This document shows positions 8,374 through 16,840 of a stretch of DNA of 64,000 bases, piece by piece (position 1 is the first letter of the stretch; the number at the start of each line of letters is the position of its first letter). The translations under genes were made by a program, and so were the position numbers. Source of the DNA: Microbacterium ureisolvens (GTDB lineage Bacteria; Actinomycetota; Actinomycetes; Actinomycetales; Microbacteriaceae); assembly GCF_019511645.1 (NCBI RefSeq), contig NZ_JAEUAX010000006.1, positions 186,001 to 250,000 of the forward strand, given 5' to 3'. A model generated the notes under the pieces. That model ran no database searches. It was not told the origin of the DNA and was given only the letters and a program-made list of their open reading frames with translations.

Positions 8374-8624
8374 TCATCGTCTCGACCGCGGTATGGGCGC
8401 AATTGAGTCGCTCGTGCGACCAACGCATGACGTTCAACGCCGCGCGCGACCGCAGTGGCACGAAGCTCTCTTGCCGCTTGCTGAGCGTGTGCGGCTTCGG
8501 CACTCCCCAATGGGATCGCGTCGTAGTGACTCTTGTTCCGCGCGCGGCGCAGCGATCGAACCGCCTGGCCGCAGATCGCCGGGCCCTGACCGACATACCC
8601 ACCAGTACTGGTAGCTTCAGCCTC

Positions 8625-9434
8625 GTGACGCTGGAGCTGGGGCCCGACGACAAGCGCATGCGGCTGCGGTACGCCGGTATGTGCCGCCTCTGCGGTCAGG
8701 TGATCGCGGCCGGCGTGGAGGCGATCTACGAGCGTGGAACGAAGACCGTGCGCTGCCTCGACTGCGTGCCGATCACGACCGCTCCCGAGCCGGGCACCGC
8801 AGGCGGTTCCGCCCGCCGTGAGTACGAACGCCGACGGGACAATCGGGAGCAGCGGATCCGCACGGACCATCCCAAGCTCGGCGGACTGATTCTCGCGTTG
8901 TCAGACGCCCCGCAGAGCACGAAGGCGTGGGAAAGCGGTGCGGTGGGCGAAGAGCTCATGGCCTTGCGTCTGGCCGATCTGCCTGACACCTTCCGTGTGC
9001 TGCACGACCGCCGCATCCCCGGCACTCGCGCGAACATCGACCACATCGCGGTCGGCCCATCCGGCGTTTGGGTGATCGACGCCAAGCGTTACGTGGGCAA
9101 GCGCCCCACACTGCAGGTCGAGGGTGGCCTGTTCCGGCCTCGTGTCGAATCGCTCCGTATCGGGGGCCGAGACGGATCGAAACTGGTGCACGGCGTGCAG
9201 TCCCAGGTCGAGCGAGTCGCGGCGGCTCTCGCCGAGGAACCGCCACATATCACCGGTGTCCTCTGCTTTCTCGAAGCCGATTGGCCCCTCATCGGCGGCT
9301 CGTTCGCGGTCGAGGATGTGCAGGTCTTGTGGCCCCGCCTGCTCGTCAAGCGGATGGTTGAGGCGCCACCTCGGGTCCTCGATATCGACAGTGTCCACGA
9401 GCACATCGCGCGATCGTTCCCGAGTGCCGCTTGA
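8625..9434 (+). CDS. NERD-domain protein with N-terminal zinc ribbon
   Basis: Protein of 269 residues from GTG 8625. That start is supported by a -10-like TAGCTT 7 nt upstream (leaderless arrangement), although the frame stays open to 8403. A putative zinc ribbon uses C20-x2-C23 and C44-x2-C47 (CRLC...CLDC). The nuclease-related domain follows: GAVGEE at 105-110, NIDHIAV at 137-143 and VIDAKRY at 150-156, which match the PD-(D/E)XK-like core with E, D and D-x-K. NERD proteins are presumed DNA-processing enzymes and are frequent on mobile elements. The target is unknown. Confidence 0.8.
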   Translation: MTLELGPDDKRMRLRYAGMCRLCGQVIAAGVEAIYERGTKTVRCLDCVPITTAPEPGTAGGSARREYERRRDNREQRIRTDHPKLGGLILALSDAPQSTKAWESGAVGEELMALRLADLPDTFRVLHDRRIPGTRANIDHIAVGPSGVWVIDAKRYVGKRPTLQVEGGLFRPRVESLRIGGRDGSKLVHGVQSQVERVAAALAEEPPHITGVLCFLEADWPLIGGSFAVEDVQVLWPRLLVKRMVEAPPRVLDIDSVHEHIARSFPSAA

Positions 9435-9481
9435 CGAGCGTGACATGCGGGTCTCACACGGCGGACGAACGCCCGCGACGC

Positions 9482-10006
9482 TCAGCTCCTGACCATGCGC
9501 AGATAATTCGCGACGTCGAAGGCCTGAAGCGGCCACTCATAACCGGCCCGTGATGGGTGGCGCGGGTGACCGCTCTTGAGCGGATCGCCAATCGACACCC
9601 ACGTACTTCCAGATTTCTCGGTGACGGTGGCGATGCCAGCCAGCATGCGAGGCAGGTACGGTCGGGTCTCGATCAACGCGCCCCACGCCGCAAGCACAGT
9701 GAGCGGCCGGCCGTCGACGAACTCGGCGATGCGGCGTTCGTTCTCGGCCTGCAGTTCCGGATCATGTGCGCGATGCATCCCCTTGGGATCGGTCGAGCGT
9801 TGTGGGTAGAGGTTCAGCATCACCCAACTGTCGAACCCAGTGCGTGAGGCAAACCCCATGACCTTGCTGACCGTGAGGTCGGGGTCACCGGGCGCCGCGG
9901 TACTCGGATTGACTCCCACGCAGACGAGCGGGTTCTCGCCCGCGGTGCCCAGCACGAAGCGCGCTGAGTTGTCGGCACTGCGCTCGTAGATCCATGTCTC
10001 TGCCAC
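9482..10006 (-). CDS. DUF1643 protein
   Basis: Protein of 174 residues matching the DUF1643 pattern: RFVLGTA near the N-terminus, VGVNPSTA at about residues 30-37, the central NLYPQRSTDPKGMHR, and the C-terminal GHPRHPSR. The family is common on plasmids and phage-like elements and has no known function. The GTG start at 10006 has AAGGAAAG 7 nt upstream. It runs in the same direction as the NYN gene 36 nt upstream and may share its transcript. Confidence 0.8.
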   Translation of the reverse strand: MAETWIYERSADNSARFVLGTAGENPLVCVGVNPSTAAPGDPDLTVSKVMGFASRTGFDSWVMLNLYPQRSTDPKGMHRAHDPELQAENERRIAEFVDGRPLTVLAAWGALIETRPYLPRMLAGIATVTEKSGSTWVSIGDPLKSGHPRHPSRAGYEWPLQAFDVANYLRMVRS

Positions 10007-10042
10007 TGAGTACTTTCCTTCGGTCTGAGCAAGTTCGGTCAG

Positions 10043-10774
10043 CTACTTCCTGCCGTTCTTCACGCGCAGCCCGCCGGTCGGGTTCGGCAAGACGGTGAAC
10101 AGCCCGATCTCACGGGCGAGGTCGGATAGCTTCGCATAGCCCCAATTGCGGGAGTCGCAGTCAGGCTGGTTCTTGCGCATGAGTGAGCCCACCCCACCCA
10201 GATGCGCCCAGCCGTCTTCGTCCGAGGCGGCGGCAATGCTCGCGCGAAGATTGAATACGAGCTTCGTGTCTCCGCGAAGTTCTTTCGAAGGCACGCGCTT
10301 CCTCGGCAGCGCCGTGGTCGCGGCATCCGATTCTGGTTGATCGATGACGTCGAGATAGGTGAACCGATCACACGCGTTGCGGAAGGCTTCGGGCGTCTTC
10401 ACTTCGCCAAATCCGTACACGGTGACGCCGTCCTCACGGATGCGTGAAGCAAGTCGCGTGAAGTCGCTGTCCGACGAGACGATGCAGAATGCCTGGAATC
10501 GTCCGGTGTACAACAGGTCCATCGCGTCGATGATGAGCGCACTGTCGGTCGCGTTCTTGCCGGTCGTGTTATCGAACTGCTGCATAGGCTGGATGACATG
10601 CTCGCTCGCGGCGTCCTTCCACCCACGTAGGTTCGGCTTCGTCCAGTCGCCATACACGCGCTTGACGGATGCCGTCCCATACTTCGCGATCTCGGTCAGC
10701 ACGGCACCGATCCGAGCGGGCGAGACGTTGTCGGCATCGATGAGCACGGCGAGGAGGTCAGTCGGTTGCGGCAC
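10043..10774 (-). CDS. NYN-domain ribonuclease with OST-HTH/LOTUS domain
   Basis: Protein of 243 residues. The N-terminal NYN (PIN-like, LabA/DUF88 type) domain shows VLIDADNV with D13 and D15, a central acidic TDSALIIDAMD around 76-86, and SDSDF at 101-105, the expected metal-binding set. Residues about 165-240 look like an OST-HTH domain, which binds RNA. The two together suggest an RNA-cutting enzyme. GTG 10774 is preceded by a CATGCT hexamer 6 nt upstream. Related proteins occur both in housekeeping and in accessory DNA, so a defence role here is an inference from the neighbourhood. Confidence 0.82.
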   Translation of the reverse strand: MPQPTDLLAVLIDADNVSPARIGAVLTEIAKYGTASVKRVYGDWTKPNLRGWKDAASEHVIQPMQQFDNTTGKNATDSALIIDAMDLLYTGRFQAFCIVSSDSDFTRLASRIREDGVTVYGFGEVKTPEAFRNACDRFTYLDVIDQPESDAATTALPRKRVPSKELRGDTKLVFNLRASIAAASDEDGWAHLGGVGSLMRKNQPDCDSRNWGYAKLSDLAREIGLFTVLPNPTGGLRVKNGRK

Positions 10775-10853
10775 GTGATCAGCATGCCAGCCGGGAGCCG
10801 CGCTGTTCGTCCGCCACGGTCGCCGGCAAGCAGCGCCTCATAGGCTGGTCGCC

Positions 10854-11390
10854 ATGGACGCGCCGGAGCCTCAGACACCCTTCGAGCCGGCCTACATGTC
10901 CGTGCGGGAGCTTCTCGCCTCATACGTCGCGATCCTCGATGAGCTCACGCGGCGCGGTGTCATCCGCACACGCAACTCACCGCTCGGCGATCTCGCGGAG
11001 ACTCTGGCAGTGAGAGCTTATGGAGGCACGCTGGCGCCCAACTCCCAGAAGAGCTACGACGTCCTCACACGCGACAACCGCCGCATCCAGGTGAAAGCCC
11101 GGCTGGTAACCCGATTGGACAAGCGCTCGCAGAACTTCTCGGCGTTCAGATCCTGGGACTTCGACAGCGCCCTTTTCCTTCTCTTCGATACCAACACCTA
11201 CGACCTCATCTGGGCCCGCGAGCTCACGCTCGAAGAGGTGCAACGCATCGGTCGGCGCGTGGAGCACACCAATTCCTCCGCGATCCTCGTTCGCGACGTC
11301 GCCGCGGTGGGCAAGGAAGTCACGTCTGTGTTCTCGTACGCATTTGACGCGATCGACGAGCCGCCGAACACCCATAGCCCGATCAGCTGA
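10854..11390 (+). CDS. Putative PD-(D/E)XK nuclease-fold protein
   Basis: Protein of 178 residues. After an N-terminal helical region come GDLAETLAVRAYGG (candidate E), then YDVLTRDNRRIQVKAR, in which D and Q-V-K form a D...(E/Q)xK pair typical of this fold, followed by beta strands. Many restriction-like nucleases of actinobacterial islands have this build. The start ATG 10854 has -10-like TAGGCT 7 nt upstream. Its 3' end overlaps the convergent relaxase gene by 8 nt. Activity is not proven by the motif, because the acidic residue before K is replaced by Q. Confidence 0.55.
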   Translation: MDAPEPQTPFEPAYMSVRELLASYVAILDELTRRGVIRTRNSPLGDLAETLAVRAYGGTLAPNSQKSYDVLTRDNRRIQVKARLVTRLDKRSQNFSAFRSWDFDSALFLLFDTNTYDLIWARELTLEEVQRIGRRVEHTNSSAILVRDVAAVGKEVTSVFSYAFDAIDEPPNTHSPIS

Positions 11391-14136
11391 GTCCGAAACC
11401 GCCACGCATTGCCGCCGCGGTCACCGGCGCCGTCGCATCCGGGGCAGGTTCGACAGCCCGCCGCGCCGCGCGGCCGAGGTCGATCTGCGCGGCGCGGCGC
11501 GAGTCCTCGATGGTCGGCTCGGGAACGCCGCGCCGCATCGAATCGGCGAACTCGTCGCGGGCAGTCTTCGCGCTCCCCGCGACGACGAGCGCCTCGTTCC
11601 AGACCCGCCCGCGGGTGAGGCCGACGTAGAGTCCCGCGGCGTCGACGCCTGGGCCGACGATCGATGCGTCGACCGTCTCACCCTGGATCCCATGCACGGT
11701 CGACGCGTACGCGAGGTGCGCGTGCTCAGCCGCGTACGAGGCCAGGATCGACCGGCACTCGGTCGAGTCGGCGACGTTGACCAGCGAGATGCGGTCGTCG
11801 TCGATGCCGGTGATGATCCAAGTCGCACGGTTCTGCACGCCGGCGTCGCGGTCGTTGCGACGCGTCTGGATGACGTCGCCGACCAGCATCCGTTGGCCGC
11901 CGCGACCGAAGGCGACAGCATCCGCTCGCATGTCGCCCGCCTCGAGCCGTCGCTCCTGGATCGCCCCGCTGATCGCGTCGGCGTCGTCGTTCGTTGCGAC
12001 GACCAACGCGACTCGCTGTCCCCGCCCCGCTCGGTCGAGCCAGGCGCCGACCATGGCATCGTGTGCGGCATCCGTGCTGGTGACTCGCGTGACGTGTCCT
12101 CGTTCGTCGAGCTCGGTCGCCACCGCCGCAGTCTCGGTCTCGCCCGAGGCGCTTCGCAGGCGCAGGGTGAGCTCGCCGTACTCGGGATCGGCGAAGCGGT
12201 GCACTGCACGCAGCTCGACGACGTGGTCGGCATGGCGGGTGAGCAGCGCCATCGCGCCGACGTGGCCGACCGGCGCGGCCTGGCGCGGGTCGCCGATCAT
12301 CGCGACGCCCGCGCCGGTCTGCGCGAGCACCCGGGCGAGCGCGTCGGCGCTCTGCAGGTCGACCATTCCGGCCTCGTCGACCACGACCCGGTCTCCGGGC
12401 CGCAGGACGAACCGCTGCGGTCCGAGGTAGCGCAGCCCGGTCGCTTCGTCGATGTCGCCCGGCTCCAGGTGCGTCCAGCGTTGGCTGCCCGCCGCGTCCT
12501 CGGTCCAGCGCCATCCGTAGTCGGCGAGCAGCGCGTGCAGGCTTGAGGCCGCGACGCCCACCTCGCGCTCGGCGACGACAGCGGCCTTCTTCGTCGGCGC
12601 GACCAGCAGTACGGCCCGCCGCTGCAACGCGAGCGCGTCGCGCGCGACCCGCAGCAGCGTCGTCTTGCCAGAACCCGCAGGACCGGTCACCGACACGAGA
12701 CGGCTGGTTCCTGCGATGGCGGATGCCGCAGCCAACTGCGCCTCGTCGAGCCCGCTACGCTCCCCCGCGCTGCGGCCGGCGATCGCGCGCATCTGGTCGG
12801 GATTCGGCAGCGCGCCGGGCGCCGCCAGTCCGGCGAACCAGTTGTCGACGCGGATCTTGAGCCGCGCGGTCTCGATGGCCATGAGCGCCTTAATGTGCGC
12901 TGGTTTGTCAGCGTCTTGCGGCACCAGGTCGATCGTGTGGACGAGGGCCCGCGCAACGACGTCGTCGATCAGCTCATCGAGCATCGAGCGGTCGGCTGAG
13001 ACACCGCTGCGCGAGACGGATCGGATGGCGCCGGCTCGAACATCCCAGGGCGAGAACCGGCCGCTGGACGAGACCGATCGGGCGTCAGCATCCGCTATCG
13101 CCATCTGCGCGAGCAGATCCCGGTCGAGTTGTCCGATCGGCCGCGTTTCGAGCCGCGCCGGGCGGCGATGCCACAGCAGCAACGGGTCGATTTCAGCCAG
13201 CTCGGCGCGGACGCGCTGCTCCCACTTCGCCTCGTCGAGGCCGACGGGTTTGCCGGGGCGCCCCTGAGCCCACGCGAGCGCGTCGATGTGCCGCAGATCG
13301 TCGGCGCCGGGCTCGCGGCCGGGGTGGTCTGCGCGCCAGGCTTCGATGAGCCGCATCCGGTTGGCGTCGATCTTGTTGGAGCGCCGCGACAGCGGACGCA
13401 CCAGATGCGCGAGCTGCGCGATCTCGCCGTCGTCGTCGAGGGTGTACCCGTGCTCGGCAAGCGCCGCGATCCAGCGCGGGTCGGTGCGCGCCGCGAGCTC
13501 GCCCTCGGCGTTGATGACAGTGTGCAGCTTCATCGCCACCCGCGAGTCGAGGCTCGACCACTTGCCGTCGACGGCCTGCACCTTCATGTTCAGCCACAGG
13601 TGGCGATGAATGTGCGGGTCGAGCGCACGCGAGCGCCGGTGCTGCAGCTCTACGACTTCGACCCGCGAGATATCTTCGCGGATGCTGCCACCATGCCCGC
13701 GACGCGCATTCAGCTCGCGCTGCCAGAGCGTGATGGTGCGGTCGCGCATGCAGTCTTGCAGGGCTTCGAACTCGGCGGCCAGTTTGGGGTCGAGCAGGGC
13801 GGCGATGCTGTACGACTTCGGGAAGTTGATCGTGCCGTCGAGGAGCAGGTCGCTGTTCTCGGAGCGAAGTACAAGCCCGCGCGGTTCGCCGGTTGCGGGG
13901 TTCTCGCCCTGGATCCAGCGACGCAGCGCGACTCCGTCGAGTTCGTCGCGCGCGATCACGCCGTCGACCACGATGTGGCGGGTGACGGTCGCAGTGTCGG
14001 CGTAGCGTGCCGCGTTCGAGGCGCCGAGCGGTTCGCGACGGTGCGCGTCGCAGGTTCCGTCGAACGCGTAGGAGATGGCGTTGCGGATGCCGCGGGAGTC
14101 AGCTCCCCTCTTCCAGCTCCGCAGTCCGCCGCGCAT
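11383..14136 (-). CDS. MobF-type relaxase/helicase
   Basis: Predicted conjugative relaxase of 917 residues. The N-terminal relaxase domain contains HIHRH at 175-179, the His cluster that binds the metal at the nicking site. The C-terminal RecD-like helicase has Walker A GPAGSGKT at 485-492, Walker B VVDEAGM at 585-591 and a late VHGIQGET motif. The start at ATG 14136 is chosen because TATTCT lies exactly 6 nt upstream; the frame opens to 14169. The tandem N-terminal catalytic tyrosines usual in TrwC/TraI are not obvious; Y23 and Y45 are the nearest candidates. It would nick the element at an oriT, probably in the repeat-rich region directly upstream. Confidence 0.85.
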   Translation of the reverse strand: MRGGLRSWKRGADSRGIRNAISYAFDGTCDAHRREPLGASNAARYADTATVTRHIVVDGVIARDELDGVALRRWIQGENPATGEPRGLVLRSENSDLLLDGTINFPKSYSIAALLDPKLAAEFEALQDCMRDRTITLWQRELNARRGHGGSIREDISRVEVVELQHRRSRALDPHIHRHLWLNMKVQAVDGKWSSLDSRVAMKLHTVINAEGELAARTDPRWIAALAEHGYTLDDDGEIAQLAHLVRPLSRRSNKIDANRMRLIEAWRADHPGREPGADDLRHIDALAWAQGRPGKPVGLDEAKWEQRVRAELAEIDPLLLWHRRPARLETRPIGQLDRDLLAQMAIADADARSVSSSGRFSPWDVRAGAIRSVSRSGVSADRSMLDELIDDVVARALVHTIDLVPQDADKPAHIKALMAIETARLKIRVDNWFAGLAAPGALPNPDQMRAIAGRSAGERSGLDEAQLAAASAIAGTSRLVSVTGPAGSGKTTLLRVARDALALQRRAVLLVAPTKKAAVVAEREVGVAASSLHALLADYGWRWTEDAAGSQRWTHLEPGDIDEATGLRYLGPQRFVLRPGDRVVVDEAGMVDLQSADALARVLAQTGAGVAMIGDPRQAAPVGHVGAMALLTRHADHVVELRAVHRFADPEYGELTLRLRSASGETETAAVATELDERGHVTRVTSTDAAHDAMVGAWLDRAGRGQRVALVVATNDDADAISGAIQERRLEAGDMRADAVAFGRGGQRMLVGDVIQTRRNDRDAGVQNRATWIITGIDDDRISLVNVADSTECRSILASYAAEHAHLAYASTVHGIQGETVDASIVGPGVDAAGLYVGLTRGRVWNEALVVAGSAKTARDEFADSMRRGVPEPTIEDSRRAAQIDLGRAARRAVEPAPDATAPVTAAAMRGGFGLS

Positions 14137-14218
14137 GCGAGCAGAATACATGCGCAGGCGTGTCACCACCAGGCATGGTGCCTACGTGCATTGCCTCTTA
14201 GTTCTCGTTGGTCGCCTC

Positions 14219-14335
14219 GTCTTCGTCGTCTTCGTCGTCTTAGTTGTCTTAGTTGTCTTAGTTGTCTTAGTGGTCTTCGTCGTCTTAGTCGTCTTCGTCG
14301 TCTTGGTCGTCTTCGTCTCTTTCGTCGGCTTCGTC
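14219..14335. repeat. 9-bp iteron array (13 units)
   Basis: Eleven consecutive units fitting GTCTTMGTY or a one-base variant (for example GTCTTAGTT three times at 14237-14263), then two degenerate units at 14318-14335. The array has strict 9-bp spacing and starts about 80 bp upstream of the relaxase start codon. Confidence 0.9.
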
Positions 14336-14400
14336 TACGTCTTCTCGTCCCTCGTCGCTAGCGCGATCGGCGCCGTCCTAACTCGTCGAATGAGGCACCT

Positions 14401-14417
14401 GATCGTCTGAGACGATC
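14401..14417. repeat. Perfect inverted repeat GATCGTCT-g-AGACGATC
   Basis: The 8-bp arms are perfectly complementary around a single G. It lies 66 bp from the end of the iteron array and about 340 bp before the HTH gene. It could be an operator of that HTH protein or part of the transfer origin. Confidence 0.6.
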
Positions 14418-14758
14418 GCGCCGGCTTAGCGGACATATTCGGCTACCAGACGATGCGGACCCGATCCGGTCGCCCGTGCATGCACGGAAAGGGACCGACC
14501 ACCGCGCCGGACACGAGCAGGCGCGACTACGTCGGTGGTGGAGAGCCGCAGAGAAATCTCCATTCGGCAGCGCTGGAGCGCCCACGCGACGAACGGCCAC
14601 GGCGGAAACGTCGAGCTTCGCGCGCTCGACCCCGGAACCTACCGCCCCAGCACGACGCTTTTCCACAGAGTGATACCCCGGGCGTACGATGTCCTCAGGA
14701 CGGAGCTGCTCGGGCCTCGGGGGCGACCTCGGGGCCCTCATCCGTTTCAGGAGGCCAA

Positions 14759-15139
14759 ATGCGTTACAAGGTCGTAGTGACCAAGGTCGAGGTGGCCGAA
14801 CTCTGGGTGAGGGCAACCGATGAGGAAGCCGCCGCACAGAAAGTTAGAGACGAACTGACCACATCGTGGGCCTACGCCGGTCACTGGGAAACGAAAGCCA
14901 CCCAGGTCGACGTGGTCGCATCAGACCCGGAGCCGATGGCGCCCGGGCCGCAACCGGTAGCGCCGTCGGGTCCGATGCTTCTCAAGCTCAAAGATGCAGC
15001 GACCGAGCTCGGTATCTCCTACGGAACCCTGCACGCGCTGATGAAGGACGGCGGCATCGAGTACACCAAGGTGGGGTCGGGCAAGTACATCTCGCGGGCG
15101 TCGCTTGCGGCTTTCATCGAGGCGAACACCCAGCGGTAA
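14759..15139 (+). CDS. Small DNA-binding protein with excisionase-type HTH
   Basis: Protein of 126 residues from ATG 14759, which has AGGAGG at 14749-14754. The frame is open to 14453, but the upstream part is Arg-rich and lacks a start with a ribosome site. The N-terminal 55 residues are a small alpha/beta domain (MRYKVVVTKVEVAELWV). The C-terminal 55 residues are a helix-turn-helix of the excisionase/MerR type: LKLKDAATELGISYGTLHAL, then KVGSGKYISRASLAAFI. It faces away from the relaxase across the iteron region, so it may be the accessory oriT-binding protein or the regulator of transfer. Confidence 0.65.
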   Translation: MRYKVVVTKVEVAELWVRATDEEAAAQKVRDELTTSWAYAGHWETKATQVDVVASDPEPMAPGPQPVAPSGPMLLKLKDAATELGISYGTLHALMKDGGIEYTKVGSGKYISRASLAAFIEANTQR

Positions 15140-15152
15140 GATCAAACAGCTG

Positions 15153-15227
15153 GCCTCCGTAGCTCAGTGGAAGAGCCACTCCGTCCTAAGGAGCGGGTCG
15201 GGGGTTCGAATCCCTCCGGGGGCACCA
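15153..15227 (+). tRNA. tRNA-Arg (CCT)
   Basis: A 75-nt sequence with CCA encoded. The acceptor GCCTCCG pairs with CGGGGGC, the D arm is GCTC...GAGC, the anticodon loop is GTCCTAA with anticodon CCT, and the T arm is GGGGG-TTCGAAT-CCCTC. An A-C mismatch at 27-43 and G at position 32 (normally a pyrimidine) show divergence from typical Arg tRNAs. It starts 13 nt after the HTH gene. Island-borne tRNAs for rare codons occur on many mobile elements; AGG, its codon, is rare in this genome type. Confidence 0.85.
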
Positions 15228-15394
15228 AACTTCACAGCGATGCGCGCTGAGGGACCGCCTTTCGTCCGGAACGTTCGCTTCGCGACGCGCGTGAGCTTGC
15301 CGACATGACGGGGAGCTGTGGCCTATCCGTGCAGCGGTCCTCCCGGCGCCGGCCGATGGTGGGAGGAACGTGTGCACGCTGTACGGTCGGGGGT

Positions 15395-16195
15395 GTGGAA
15401 TTGGTCGACGACAAGCTGCACATGGCGCTGACCTATGTCGACACGATCGAGCGCACCGGAACGCCGCTAACGATTGAGGCGTTCGATGGCTTCGCGGTCC
15501 ACCCCACGCCAGTCCCAGGGCGAGAGCGGTCCTCTTACCTGGCGGCGATACGCGACGAGATGCTCAGCGAGTACTACTACGAGCCAGGGGAGAGTCCGAG
15601 CGCGTTTCTGTTGCGATCACAATGGATCCGACTTGTTGGTGGCTCCGTCCGACTCACCAATCTTGGGAAGGCCGTTCTGCGCCACGCGCAAAGACCGCAA
15701 CTGCAGAGGGGTATTGAAGGGCCGCTCACCGTCACAATTGATCCTGACGACCCCCTTGCATACCTCCGCGTGTTCGACCTGCTAGGAGGTGCTGGTGCCG
15801 GTCTGCTCGTCGACCCATACATTCGCTTCGAGGAACTCTTCGATCTGGCGGAACTCACACGCGTGGACCGAGTTCTGACATCCAACCGAGTGGATCGAAC
15901 AGGGCTACGACTGAAGCAACTCTCTCGCACACTTGCCCAAGCCGAGATGACAGTCGAACTGCGCGTGCTCGCTCCGGAGCACCTCCATGATCGCTTCTAC
16001 ATACCCGACACAGGAGACATCTATCTGTTGGGCTCAAGTCTCAACAGCATCACCGCTCGTCCTGGTGTCATCGCTCCGATCGCGGATCACACTGGATCGG
16101 AAGCTCTACGCGATGCCTACGCGAAGCTGTGGCGGTCGGCTGACGTGCTTCCGCCGAGCAGCCGAGACACCGCGGCGGGGAGTACGCCGGCGTAG
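15395..16195 (+). CDS. Hypothetical protein with PLD-like C-terminal motif
   Basis: Protein of 266 residues from GTG 15395, supported by TACGGT 7 nt upstream; the frame is open to 15305. The N-terminal 110 residues look like a winged helix (LTNLGKAVLRHA at its end). The second half contains LLVDPYIRFEELFDL and LHDRFYIPDTGDIYLLGSSLN, which resembles the second half of a phospholipase-D-like site (H-D-R at 198-200, GSSLN at 213-217). The usual HxK is replaced by HDR, so catalysis is doubtful. PLD-fold proteins of this kind occur in restriction and defence genes. Function is unknown. Confidence 0.5.
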   Translation: MELVDDKLHMALTYVDTIERTGTPLTIEAFDGFAVHPTPVPGRERSSYLAAIRDEMLSEYYYEPGESPSAFLLRSQWIRLVGGSVRLTNLGKAVLRHAQRPQLQRGIEGPLTVTIDPDDPLAYLRVFDLLGGAGAGLLVDPYIRFEELFDLAELTRVDRVLTSNRVDRTGLRLKQLSRTLAQAEMTVELRVLAPEHLHDRFYIPDTGDIYLLGSSLNSITARPGVIAPIADHTGSEALRDAYAKLWRSADVLPPSSRDTAAGSTPA

Positions 16196-16382
16196 GCGTC
16201 ACGGGCGCTTGTTTCACTCGGAGCGAGCCTTCGTGCGCGTGGCAGCACCGCGTATGGGCGAGTCCCACCACATCGACGTAACAGCGAGACCGAGCCCGGT
16301 GGACGCAAGACCGCGGTCGATCGCGGATCGATCGGCTCGCATGACCACTCGCAGCAGCTTGCCCATGCGGCAGAGTTGCCGC

Positions 16383-16739
16383 ATGAATGCGTTGCAATGG
16401 TTGAGCACCGTGGTGATGTCGAAGGACACGTGTGCGGTGCTGACCGCGATCTTCCCGCTCGCACTGTTAACGGTGGTCCTCGAGCGGCGAGCCATCCACC
16501 TGAACATCCGGCGGCAGCCATGGTTCCGATGGGCGACCCAGTTCATTCTTGCGGCGAGTGCGGTCGGTCTGGTGCTAACAGTCCTCGGCGTTCAGCTCAG
16601 CGGCCTCAAGGTGCTCTTCGGCATCGTCGCATGGATGACGTGCGCGATCGTCGTAATCGGGCTCCCACTCACACTCCTCGCCGCGTTGGCGACCGCCGAA
16701 ATGGACGAGGACCGCGAGAGTTCAGCGGGCAACGGCTAA
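16383..16739 (+). CDS. Small hypothetical membrane protein
   Basis: Protein of 118 residues with three hydrophobic segments (about 15-32, 48-68 and 72-95) and a basic loop RRQPWFRW between the first two. The start is uncertain: ATG 16383 is placed just before the first hydrophobic segment, but the frame is open upstream and no ribosome site is clear. No family was recognised. Confidence 0.45.
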   Translation: MNALQWLSTVVMSKDTCAVLTAIFPLALLTVVLERRAIHLNIRRQPWFRWATQFILAASAVGLVLTVLGVQLSGLKVLFGIVAWMTCAIVVIGLPLTLLAALATAEMDEDRESSAGNG

Positions 16740-16840
16740 CCGAACCGCTGGCTCCACGCTCGCCCGGCGATTCGGGTGCCTCGATGACCGATCGGCCTTC
16801 GAACGTCGAGGAAATCAGGGAGCGTTCCTCGCCGGCGGCG

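Larger units (their letters stand above)
14137..14758. other. Non-coding region, candidate oriT
   Basis: This 622-bp region lies between the divergent relaxase and HTH genes. It contains the relaxase promoter at its left edge, the 9-bp iteron array at 14219-14335, and a 17-bp palindrome at 14401-14417. Long open frames through the array are periodic Val/Leu or Asp/Glu strings created by the repeat and are not believable proteins. Position beside the relaxase and repeat structure make it the best oriT candidate in the element. Confidence 0.5.

Noticed and set aside
13129..14361. Long plus-strand open frame ending in a Leu/Arg repeat, and a Val/Phe-rich repeat peptide
   Set aside because: It is antisense to the relaxase and then runs through the 9-bp iterons; the peptide repeat is only the DNA repeat translated.
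15153..15227. tRNA-Arg as the boundary of a second nested element
   Set aside because: No second copy of its 3' end was found by eye in the window, so a nested element cannot be supported.
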